In this document: positions 1 to 5,088 of the stretch, piece by piece | How positions within the stretch are numbered: position 1 is the first letter of the stretch | Layout: each line of letters opens with the position of its first letter | Source of the DNA: Desulfobulbaceae bacterium UBA5628 | Lineage (GTDB): Bacteria > Desulfobacterota > Desulfobulbia > Desulfobulbales > Desulfurivibrionaceae | Assembly (NCBI GenBank): GCA_002421565.1 | Contig: DIKC01000036.1 | Location: forward strand, 1 to 13,069 | Length of the DNA: 13,069 nucleotides | Direction of reading: 5' to 3' | The notes under the pieces: generated by a model | The model's input: only the letters and a program-made list of their open reading frames with translations | Database searches by the model: none | What the model was told of the DNA's origin: nothing | Position numbers and translations under genes: made by a program

Positions 1-35
1 TTGAACGGCTTGATGATTGCCTCGACTTTTTTCAT
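1..35 (-). CDS. glnB: PII nitrogen regulatory protein, N-terminal fragment (window edge)
   Basis: Only the first 11 codons are inside the window; the rest lies beyond base 1. Read on the minus strand from the ATG at 35-33 they give MKKVEAIIKPF, the highly characteristic amino end of PII proteins (E. coli GlnB begins MKKIDAIIKPF). A strong Shine-Dalgarno AAGGAGG (bases 49-43) sits 7 bases before the ATG, so the start is secure. PII proteins are trimeric cytoplasmic sensors of 2-oxoglutarate and ATP/ADP that tune glutamine synthetase, ammonium transport and nitrogen regulators. The sequence is closer to GlnB than to GlnK at these few residues, but the two cannot be separated on 11 residues. The gene is transcribed away from aat. 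Confidence 0.85.
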   Translation of the reverse strand, partial: MKKVEAIIKPF

Positions 36-42
36 GCCCGAT

Positions 43-49
43 CCTCCTT
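43..49 (-). promoter_or_regulatory. Ribosome binding site of the PII gene
   Basis: Minus strand AAGGAGG, a near-perfect anti-16S match, 7 bases upstream of the ATG of the PII gene. It fixes the start of a gene that is otherwise almost entirely outside the window. Confidence 0.85.
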
Positions 50-119
50 GCCGGTCTAAACATTTTCGCCAATCCCTACGCAGGCTGTGCTACAATCCTG
101 CTCCTGCCGGAGTAACTAA

Positions 120-135
120 AACAAGAAACATGCCA
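120..135 (-). promoter_or_regulatory. Possible sigma-54 (RpoN) promoter of the PII gene
   Basis: Minus strand TGGCATGTTTCTTGTT, preceded by C. Compared with the sigma-54 consensus YTGGCACG-N4-TTGCW, the -24 element is nearly complete (CTGGCA, then T for C, then G) and the spacing is exact. The -12 element is TTGTT, so the usually invariant GC is GT. The predicted transcript start would fall near base 110, giving a leader of about 75 bases before the PII start. glnB and glnK are classic sigma-54 targets, which raises the prior. The -12 mismatch keeps this tentative. Confidence 0.35.
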
Positions 136-299
136 GACCAGACAAGACCACTTTGTCATTCTGGCAACATTTTGTTTTTACGAGACAAATAAGTGAAAAA
201 CGAGCTCCGGGACCAAAACCAAGAGGAACCAAACATTACATTTTTGTGGCAAATTGTCGATCCTGGCAAAAAAGAAGCGACAAAATTGTAAGGTATGTT

Positions 300-971
300 A
301 TGCCGCTTTTTCAGTTAGACCAGAGCCTCATTTTTCCGCCACCGGAACTGGCCGAGCCGGACGGCCTGCTGGCAATCGGCGGCGACCTTTCCCAGGAACG
401 GCTGCTGCTGGCCTACCGGCAGGGTATTTTCCCCTGGTATTCCCCCGGCCAGCCCATTCTCTGGTGGGCGCCCTCGCCCCGCCTGGTGCTCTTGCCGGCG
501 GAAATCCACATCAGCCGCCGCCTTGCCCGCAAAATCCGCCAGGGACTCTTTACGGTGAGCAGCGACAACGCCTTTGACGAGGTGGTTGCCGAATGCGCCC
601 GCATCCGGCTGGAACAAGGGGAAGGAACCTGGATCGATGAAGCGATGAGGGAGGCTTACGGCCGCCTGCACCAAATGGGGTACGCCCATTCCGTGGAATG
701 CCGACGGCAAGGAAAGTTGGTGGGGGGATTGTATGGGGTGGCGCTGGGAAGGGTCTTTTTCGGGGAATCGATGTTCAGCCGGGAGCCGGACGCCTCTAAA
801 GTCGCCCTTGTCCATCTGGCCGGGAAGTTGCAAGCAACAGGCTACCATCTGATCGACTGCCAGATGGCCACCGCCCATCTGGAGCGGCTCGGCGCCCGTC
901 TCCTGCCGGGCCGGGAATTTTACCGGATAGTGGCGCGGGAAACTCGGGACGCGGCAAGCTGGGAGTGGTGA
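300..971 (+). CDS. aat: Leucyl/phenylalanyl-tRNA--protein transferase
   Basis: Cytoplasmic enzyme that moves Leu or Phe from aminoacyl-tRNA onto proteins with N-terminal Arg or Lys, creating a degron read by ClpS/ClpAP. The 223-residue product is near the family length (about 230) and shows the family landmarks in order: [10 protein letters not shown] (22-31), [12 protein letters not shown] (39-50), LWWAPSPR (54-61), EGTWID (108-113), GLYGVALG (143-150), FFGESMFS (153-160) and LIDCQ (184-188). Glu156 and Gln188 correspond to the catalytic pair described for the E. coli enzyme. The reading frame is open back to an ATG at 153, but those extra 49 residues are unlike Aat. The ATG at 300 has TAAGG 6 bases upstream (289-293) and gives the normal Aat start MPLFQLDQ. 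The gene converges on the SH3 gene with 2 bases between stops. Confidence 0.95.
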   Translation: MPLFQLDQSLIFPPPELAEPDGLLAIGGDLSQERLLLAYRQGIFPWYSPGQPILWWAPSPRLVLLPAEIHISRRLARKIRQGLFTVSSDNAFDEVVAECARIRLEQGEGTWIDEAMREAYGRLHQMGYAHSVECRRQGKLVGGLYGVALGRVFFGESMFSREPDASKVALVHLAGKLQATGYHLIDCQMATAHLERLGARLLPGREFYRIVARETRDAASWEW

Positions 972-973
972 GC

Positions 974-1432
974 CTACCAGCCCCAGAGCAGCCCGCGGGA
1001 AACCCAGCCGCTCAGGCCGTTTTCGTGGCGCACCTTTACCCAGCCCTGCCCTCGCTCCAGGGTCTGCAAGACCACCCCGTACTTGGCCTTGCCCACGATG
1101 CCGGCCTTGGTGCTGGGGGATTTACGGATATTGACCACCTTGGCCTTGACGATCAGATGCGGTTTTTTCGCCACCAGCGGCCGGTAAATCCACCCCTCGT
1201 CGTTTTCAAAATCCCGCACCTTAAGCCAATTCCCCTGGCGGCTGACTACCTGCAGGGGATAGCCCTTACCCAGTTCCCAGAGGATAGCATACTTGGTGCC
1301 CGGCCCGGAACGCATATTCACCTTGGGCCGGTCGATGCTGACCATCTCCTGGGCGGCAACCGGCGCTGCCGACAAGCACAGGGATAGCAGCAGAAACGGC
1401 AAAACAAGGAATATTTTTTTAAATACGGTCAT
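974..1432 (-). CDS. Secreted protein with two bacterial SH3 (SH3b) domains
   Basis: A 152-residue exported protein. Residues 1-27 form a signal peptide: a KK-containing start, a Leu-rich core (about 8-21) and a likely cleavage after PVAA. Two SH3b repeats follow, about 30-87 (VNMRSGPGTKYAILWEL ... GWIYRPLV) and 92-150 (VVNIRKSPSTKAGIVGK ... GWVSRGLL). Each has the NxRxxPxT/GxxY-type opening and the WxxV/I end typical of the fold. SH3b domains commonly bind peptidoglycan or other envelope ligands, so a periplasmic or wall-associated role is likely, but no catalytic domain is attached and the specific function is unknown. It lies 115 bases downstream of the TlpA-like gene on the same strand and may have its own promoter; the ribosome site is weak. 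The stop is 2 bases from the aat stop. Confidence 0.9.
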   Translation of the reverse strand: MTVFKKIFLVLPFLLLSLCLSAAPVAAQEMVSIDRPKVNMRSGPGTKYAILWELGKGYPLQVVSRQGNWLKVRDFENDEGWIYRPLVAKKPHLIVKAKVVNIRKSPSTKAGIVGKAKYGVVLQTLERGQGWVKVRHENGLSGWVSRGLLWGW

Positions 1433-1547
1433 TGATCCATCAAGAGGTTTTATTTACGGCCGAGGGCAGCTTTTATTCGACAGCAGAGGATGGGGGGGGT
1501 TGCCTGGCATAATCGACCAGATGATGAAGGATACCATACTGAACAGC
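1433..1547. other. Intergenic gap with a G8 homopolymer tract
   Basis: A 115-base gap between the TlpA-like gene and the SH3b gene, both on the minus strand. It contains a run of eight G (1492-1499; C8 on the coding strand), a short palindrome TGCCTGGCA (1501-1509) and a weak 4-bp hairpin, GCTT/AAGC, across the TlpA stop (1546-1557). There is no GC-rich hairpin with a T run, so no intrinsic terminator is evident. I see no good -35/-10 pair for the SH3b gene. Confidence 0.5.
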
Positions 1548-2078
1548 TTATTCAAGCAAAGAAGGCCGGGAGAGGTATTTCCGCAACACCGCCCGGCTTT
1601 CCGGCGAGTCCCAAGGAAGCGCGCCGATAAATTTTTCCCGGAGAATCCCCTGCTGGTCGATAATGTAGGTTTCCGGCACTCCGGTCAGGCCATAAACCTG
1701 GGCCGCCAGACCGTCGGGATCGACCGTGACCGGAAAGGTGGCCCCGATCCGGCCGGCCATGTACTTGGCCCTGCCGGGATCGTCGTTGTAGAGCACGGTC
1801 AGGATGACGAATTGATCCTCCGGCAACGCGGCGTGGAGTCTCTGGATGGCGGGCAGTTCTTCCCGGCAGGATGGGCACCAGGTGGCCCAGAAATGGAGGA
1901 ACACCACCTTGCCCTTGAGTTCGGCCAGGGTCCAAGTTTTTCCCTGGATTTCCATCAGGGTAAAATCCGGGGCCGGGCTATTGATCCGGGCGGCGTCCAA
2001 TCGCGGTTTCGGCCCGCAACCGGCCAGCATGAAAATCAAGCTGAACAGCCCCAGCCAAACGCATAATCTTTTCATCAT
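1548..2078 (-). CDS. TlpA/ResA-like thioredoxin-fold lipoprotein
   Basis: A 176-residue thiol-disulfide protein of the TlpA/ResA/AhpC-TSA-like group. Residues 1-20 are a lipoprotein signal with lipobox LAGC (Cys21), so it should be lipid-anchored on the outer face of a membrane. The thioredoxin fold shows APDFTL (36-41), the strand KVVFLHFWATWCPSC (57-71) with redox pair Cys68/Cys71, and the cis-proline loop GVPETY (Pro135). The acidic CPSC surroundings and the length fit reductases that act on cytochrome c apoproteins or other envelope thiols. AGGAGA lies 7 bases before the first of two adjacent ATGs, supporting the start at 2078. It follows the DsbA-like gene by 16 bases, so it is most likely its operon partner. 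The exact client protein cannot be told. Confidence 0.92.
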   Translation of the reverse strand: MMKRLCVWLGLFSLIFMLAGCGPKPRLDAARINSPAPDFTLMEIQGKTWTLAELKGKVVFLHFWATWCPSCREELPAIQRLHAALPEDQFVILTVLYNDDPGRAKYMAGRIGATFPVTVDPDGLAAQVYGLTGVPETYIIDQQGILREKFIGALPWDSPESRAVLRKYLSRPSLLE

Positions 2079-2094
2079 TGATCTTCTCCTGAAA

Positions 2095-2751
2095 TCATTG
2101 CGGGTATTGAGCCGCGAGTTCCGCTTCCACCAACTGCTGTAACTCCTGGTAGCCGAAATTCACCAGCGGCTTGCCGTTGACGAAAAACCCCGGGGTTTTG
2201 CTAACCTTGAGGGTTCGGGCATCGGCAAGATCTTGGTCGATGATGCGCTGAATCGCGGGATCATCCATGTCCGTTCTGATTTTTTCCTGATCCAGGCCGG
2301 CCATGGGCAGGAAGCGCCAGGCCAATTGCGGTTGCGGGTTGTGATGGCTCGCCCAGTAGGGCTGGCTCTGGTACAGAATATCCAGAGTCTCCCAATATTT
2401 CCCCTGTTTTTTCGCTGCTTCCAGAATTTTGACGAAATGGTCGGCTCCGTCATGAAACGGGGCGTAGCGGATAATCAGTTTGATCCGGCCGGGGTTGTCC
2501 GCCATCATTTTTTTCACGAAGGGCGAAAAGGCGGCGCAGGTTTCACAGGCCGGATCCATAAATTCCACCAGATAGACCTTGGCTTCGGGAGCGCCCAGGA
2601 TCGGCGAATGGGGGCGGACAAAAAGCTCCGCCTGCTCCTGGGCCAGAAAACCGAGTTTTTGCGTCCGCTGGCTCTGGTAAAGATAGGCGCCAAGGACAAA
2701 AAGCATGATCAGTAAAATTCCTGAAAAAATAACAAGATATTGTTTCTTCAT
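2095..2751 (-). CDS. Membrane-anchored DsbA-like thiol-disulfide protein
   Basis: A 218-residue protein with one N-terminal hydrophobic segment (about 5-25, no clear peptidase site, so probably a membrane anchor) and a DsbA/BdbD-type thioredoxin domain. Key features are the strand VYLVEFMDPACETC (59-72) with active-site pair Cys69/Cys72, the helical insertion (about 100-175), and the cis-proline loop KTPGFFVNGKPL (185-196, Pro187). CETC differs from the CPHC of E. coli DsbA, so its redox potential may differ. Its ATG overlaps the stop of the dsbB-like gene by 4 bases (ATGA, 2748-2751), a sign of translational coupling, and the adjacency of a DsbB-type partner strongly suggests that DsbB re-oxidises it. 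Likely role: forming or shuffling disulfides in envelope proteins. It could equally work with the iron-sulfur protein upstream. Confidence 0.92.
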   Translation of the reverse strand: MKKQYLVIFSGILLIMLFVLGAYLYQSQRTQKLGFLAQEQAELFVRPHSPILGAPEAKVYLVEFMDPACETCAAFSPFVKKMMADNPGRIKLIIRYAPFHDGADHFVKILEAAKKQGKYWETLDILYQSQPYWASHHNPQPQLAWRFLPMAGLDQEKIRTDMDDPAIQRIIDQDLADARTLKVSKTPGFFVNGKPLVNFGYQELQQLVEAELAAQYPQ

Positions 2752-3185
2752 CGGACAAGCCTCCGGTTTAGAATCAGCAGCAGCACCAGAATGATGCTGA
2801 AGGCAAGGAAAGAGAGCATGGGAATGGTCAAGAAGCCGAACAGATCAATGTACTTCTCGGTGCAGGAAATTCCCTGGCTACAAGGCCGGATGCTTTCCGG
2901 GATCACCCCGTAAACCAGGAGATTGTGGTAGAGGGCGACGAGCCAGCCGGCCCCGGCCAGAGGCAGGGCATAGCGCACCACGCTTTTGTCGAAGCAAAAA
3001 AGAGCGGTGGTGAAAACAAACACTAGGGGAAAAAGAAATATCCGCTGGTACCAGCAGAGCAGACAGGGAGCAAATTGCATTATCTCGCTGAAAAAAAGAC
3101 TTCCCAGTGATGATGCGAGGGCAAGCAGCCAGGCCATAAACAAAATGGTCCAACCAGGATTGGTGCTGTTGTCGGAACGAGGCAT
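2748..3185 (-). CDS. dsbB: DsbB-family disulfide bond formation membrane protein
   Basis: A 145-residue integral membrane protein with four hydrophobic segments. Two cysteine pairs match the DsbB/BdbC arrangement: CLLCWYQR at the end of the first helix (Cys41/Cys44) and PCSQGISC in the second outer loop (Cys102/Cys108). The CWYQR context is a hallmark of the family, whose members pass electrons from a DsbA partner to quinone. Two in-frame ATGs exist, at 3194 and 3185. GGGAG (3199-3195) directly abuts the first but lies 9 bases before the second, so 3185 is preferred; using 3194 adds only MAP. The product overlaps the DsbA-like gene by 4 bases downstream. Calling it BdbC-like would be equally reasonable. 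Confidence 0.93.
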   Translation of the reverse strand: MPRSDNSTNPGWTILFMAWLLALASSLGSLFFSEIMQFAPCLLCWYQRIFLFPLVFVFTTALFCFDKSVVRYALPLAGAGWLVALYHNLLVYGVIPESIRPCSQGISCTEKYIDLFGFLTIPMLSFLAFSIILVLLLILNRRLVR

Positions 3186-3246
3186 TGGGGCCATCTCCCA
3201 GAGGGTTGCGACAGTGAATGAAGGATTATGCAGGGGTTACGGGAAA

Positions 3247-3597
3247 TCAGGCGCGTTCGGGCGGGTAATCGATGTGGCGGAGAAAGGCGGCCAAGGGCCG
3301 AGGGAGAAGGGGAGCAAACGGGGGAGCGCCCAAATGGGGCGGGGAGGCAAAATCAGCCAGACGGGCAGGGAGCAGGGTCAGACAAAAGAAGCAAGGGCAA
3401 TCCTGCCCTTGACAGGGCGCGGCGGGCGGTTCTTCTGCGGGACCAAAGGGTAAACAGCAGGAACCTACGGTATCGGGCTGGCTGCATACCGGAGCCGCGA
3501 GGCTGTTGCCGCCTGAGAAGAAAACCGCCAGAAACAGGCCGGCAAGGGCAACGGCCGGGAGCAACAGGCGGTAGGGAGACTTATCTTTGGTAATCAT
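3247..3597 (-). CDS. Small cysteine-rich exported protein, unknown function
   Basis: I do not recognise this 116-residue protein with certainty. From the ATG at 3597 it has a signal peptide or anchor (basic start to about residue 10, hydrophobic 11-28, NSLAAP near 31-36). Seven cysteines follow within 35 residues (38, 47, 48, 62, 67, 69, 72), including CQGQDCPCFFC, and then a Pro/Leu-rich tail ending IDYPPERA. Short exported proteins with a central CPxC-like cluster and a proline-rich tail (DUF2946-like) are often found beside metal or redox genes, but the match here is loose. The frame is open further upstream to 3681, inside the polyferredoxin gene; the 3597 start leaves a 22-base gap and has GGAG close by. 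Its position between an iron-sulfur protein and DsbB suggests a thiol or metal role. Confidence 0.65.
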   Translation of the reverse strand: MITKDKSPYRLLLPAVALAGLFLAVFFSGGNSLAAPVCSQPDTVGSCCLPFGPAEEPPAAPCQGQDCPCFFCLTLLPARLADFASPPHLGAPPFAPLLPRPLAAFLRHIDYPPERA

Positions 3598-3619
3598 GGC
3601 TCCGCTAACATAAACAGGA

Positions 3620-4522
3620 TTATTCACGGCCAGCGGCCGCCGGGGCCGGGGCGACAACTCCGCCGCCCACCGGCACCCCACCCACCTCCAGGGAAATCGC
3701 CCCGAACTTGCAGGCCTGATTCATACATGCCAAACAGGTAATGCACTCGCCATCATCCGGCGATTCGTTGAATTTTACCCCCATCGGGCAAACCGGATGA
3801 CACGCCTTGCAGTTGGTGCAACGACTGGCGTCCAGCCGCAGCTTGACCAATCGGGCATTTTTGAACAGGGCGTAAAAGGCGCCCAGAGGGCAGCTGGTTC
3901 GGCAGAAGGGGCGGCTAGCATAAATCGACCAGACAATAAAAGCCAGCATAATGAACAGTTTGTTCAGAAAAAGAAGGCCCACCGATTGCCGCAGGCCGGG
4001 TTGCAGCAGGAGCAGCGGGATGCCCGCCTCCAGGGTGCCGGCCGGGCAGATATATTTGCAGAACCAGGGCGAGCCGGCCCCGAATTCGTCCACCACCAGC
4101 AACGGCAGCAGAATCACGAAAAAGGCGAGAAAGCCGTATTTGAGATAACGCAAGCCCCGCGGCACCCCGAATTTGCGGGAAGGAATCTTGTGGAGCAATT
4201 CCTGGAACAGGCCGAAGGGGCAGAGCCAGCCGCAGATCAGACGGCCGAACATCGCCCCCAGCACCCCCATCCCGCCGACCACGTAAAGGCCGAAATAGTA
4301 CTGGCCGCTATCCAGGGAGAAGCGGAGGGAACCGAGCAGTTGCTGGAGAGAGCCAAGGGCACAGGAGGTGGTGGCGGCCGGACAGGAATAGCAGTTGAGG
4401 CCGGGGGCGCAAAGCACCTTGAGCGGCCCCTGGTAAAGGGGGGCGCCGGTGACGAGAAAATTCCAGGAACCGTTGCTCAGCAAGGTGAAGATCACCTGCA
4501 CCCATTTGCGGATCGTTTCCAC
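3620..4522 (-). CDS. NapH-like membrane-bound 4Fe-4S polyferredoxin
   Basis: A 300-residue integral membrane iron-sulfur protein of the NapH/NosR/CcoG-like group, which passes electrons between quinol or soluble donors and envelope acceptors. About four to five hydrophobic segments are interleaved with cysteine motifs: CAPGLNCYSCP...SC (Cys38, 44, 47, 54), CGWLCPFG (97, 101), CKYICPAG (155, 159) and CRTSCPLG (207, 211). The CxxxCP motifs are typical of the family. The tail carries two ferredoxin clusters, CTNCKACHPVCP (235, 238, 241, 245) and CITCLACMNQAC (260, 263, 266, 271); the second has x4 rather than x3 before the last Cys. A Gly/Ala/Pro-rich tail follows. The start is GTG, with GGGTGA just upstream, 3 bases after the microprotein stop. 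The partner proteins are not identifiable from sequence. Confidence 0.9.
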   Translation of the reverse strand: METIRKWVQVIFTLLSNGSWNFLVTGAPLYQGPLKVLCAPGLNCYSCPAATTSCALGSLQQLLGSLRFSLDSGQYYFGLYVVGGMGVLGAMFGRLICGWLCPFGLFQELLHKIPSRKFGVPRGLRYLKYGFLAFFVILLPLLVVDEFGAGSPWFCKYICPAGTLEAGIPLLLLQPGLRQSVGLLFLNKLFIMLAFIVWSIYASRPFCRTSCPLGAFYALFKNARLVKLRLDASRCTNCKACHPVCPMGVKFNESPDDGECITCLACMNQACKFGAISLEVGGVPVGGGVVAPAPAAAGRE

Positions 4523-4525
4523 TGC

Positions 4526-4684
4526 TCACCCGATCCCGATGCAACTGAAACAGATCCGGATCGCCTGTTCCAGCACCCGTTGCGGTTCGCCGCCGGCAAT
4601 TCCAATCAGCCAGAGAAGCAAAAATACCAGCAGCACCAGCAAGGGTTTGCGGGCCGGTCGTTGGCGCGGTGGTTTGCGGCTCAT
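4526..4684 (-). CDS. 52-residue membrane microprotein ending in CxxC-IGIG (CD1871A-like)
   Basis: A short gene below usual length cut-offs. The ATG at 4684-4682 overlaps the PilZ stop (ATGA, 4681-4684), and the TGA at 4528-4526 lies 3 bases before the GTG of the polyferredoxin gene. The product has a strongly basic head (residues 2-13), one membrane helix (about 14-30) and the end GGEPQRVLEQ then AIRICFSCIGIG, with Cys45/Cys48. From memory this matches the small CD1871A family of CxxC proteins, which end in an ICLECIGIG-like motif after a GE..xVL.KA segment. I cannot confirm this by search. Membrane helix, tight coupling and redox neighbours argue that it is real. The CxxC near the membrane surface could bind metal or exchange thiols with the polyferredoxin. 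Function unknown. Confidence 0.85.
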   Translation of the reverse strand: MSRKPPRQRPARKPLLVLLVFLLLWLIGIAGGEPQRVLEQAIRICFSCIGIG

Positions 4685-5067
4685 GGGGTTTCTCCCCCGC
4701 CCCCTTCCACCTGCTCGGCAAATTCCTCGTCCACCTGATCTTGGTTACCCAGGTTGTAGGCGATGATGTTCTTGAGATGGAAGAAACTGTCGAGATCAAT
4801 GGCAAAGAAGCGCAGGGCCAGGGAGTCCTTCTTAACCCGCACCACCTCGCCCTTCATGTCGAGATGGACCCGGCTGGTGGAGCCGGTGAGGTAGAGATCC
4901 ACATCGCACTGCTCGCCGATCCGGTGACCGGTCACCCCGGCCACCGAAACTCCCTTGAGGCTGAGATCGTTGGTTTCGCACTGCTCGTAGTGCTTGTCCG
5001 GGAAGCGGAGGGTGACCGTGGCCTTGAACGGCACCCGGCTGCTCTTGCGGCGATTGGAGGAAAGCAT
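4681..5067 (-). CDS. PilZ-domain protein (probable c-di-GMP receptor)
   Basis: A 128-residue cytoplasmic protein made almost entirely of one PilZ domain. The two c-di-GMP binding motifs are intact: RRKSSR (6-11, an RxxxR) and DLSLKG (34-39, DxSxxG). A beta-barrel follows to about residue 90, then a helix (about 95-115) ending in an acidic Glu/Gly-rich tail. It therefore probably binds cyclic di-GMP, but has no output domain, so it would act through a partner. It lies 21 bases downstream of the CheW-like gene and overlaps the start of the CxxC microprotein by 4 bases, so it is co-translated with the redox gene set. Whether it regulates those proteins or merely shares the transcript is open. 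Confidence 0.93.
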   Translation of the reverse strand: MLSSNRRKSSRVPFKATVTLRFPDKHYEQCETNDLSLKGVSVAGVTGHRIGEQCDVDLYLTGSTSRVHLDMKGEVVRVKKDSLALRFFAIDLDSFFHLKNIIAYNLGNQDQVDEEFAEQVEGGGGETP

Positions 5068-5088
5068 GGCGGCCTCTTGCGGTTAAAT

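Larger units (their letters stand above)
36..299. other. Divergent intergenic region between PII gene and aat
   Basis: This 264-base AT-richer spacer separates the divergent PII and aat genes and must carry promoters for both. On the minus strand it holds the PII ribosome site and the sigma-54 candidate. On the plus strand TGGCAA occurs three times (162, 247, 264) and an inverted TTGTCG/CGACAA pair (254-259, 278-283) lies just before aat. I found no convincing -35/-10 pair for aat; TACAAT at 91-96 is a fair -10 but has no matching -35. Open frames crossing the spacer (from base 1, and upstream of 300) lack any recognisable protein character. Confidence 0.6.

Noticed and set aside
101..112. 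Hairpin CTCC-TGCC-GGAG as a terminator or riboswitch element
   Set aside because: The stem is only four base pairs with no T run; it is too weak to support a call.
162..177. Sigma-54 promoter for aat at TGGCAACATTTTGTTT
   Set aside because: The -24 half is fair, but the -12 G is one base out of register and the following C is missing.
1..192. Plus-strand open frame of 63 codons from the first base
   Set aside because: It runs antisense across the PII start and through the promoter spacer, begins at a TTG at the window edge, and its translation has no domain-like character.
153..299. N-terminal extension of Aat by 49 residues
   Set aside because: Aat proteins begin at the [12 protein letters not shown] segment; TAAGG is placed for the ATG at 300 and the extension lies in AT-rich promoter sequence.
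3797..4738. 313-codon plus-strand frame opposite the polyferredoxin
   Set aside because: The opposite strand has clear cysteine motifs and family features; this frame is Gln/Gly/Ala-rich nonsense typical of antisense frames in GC-rich genes.
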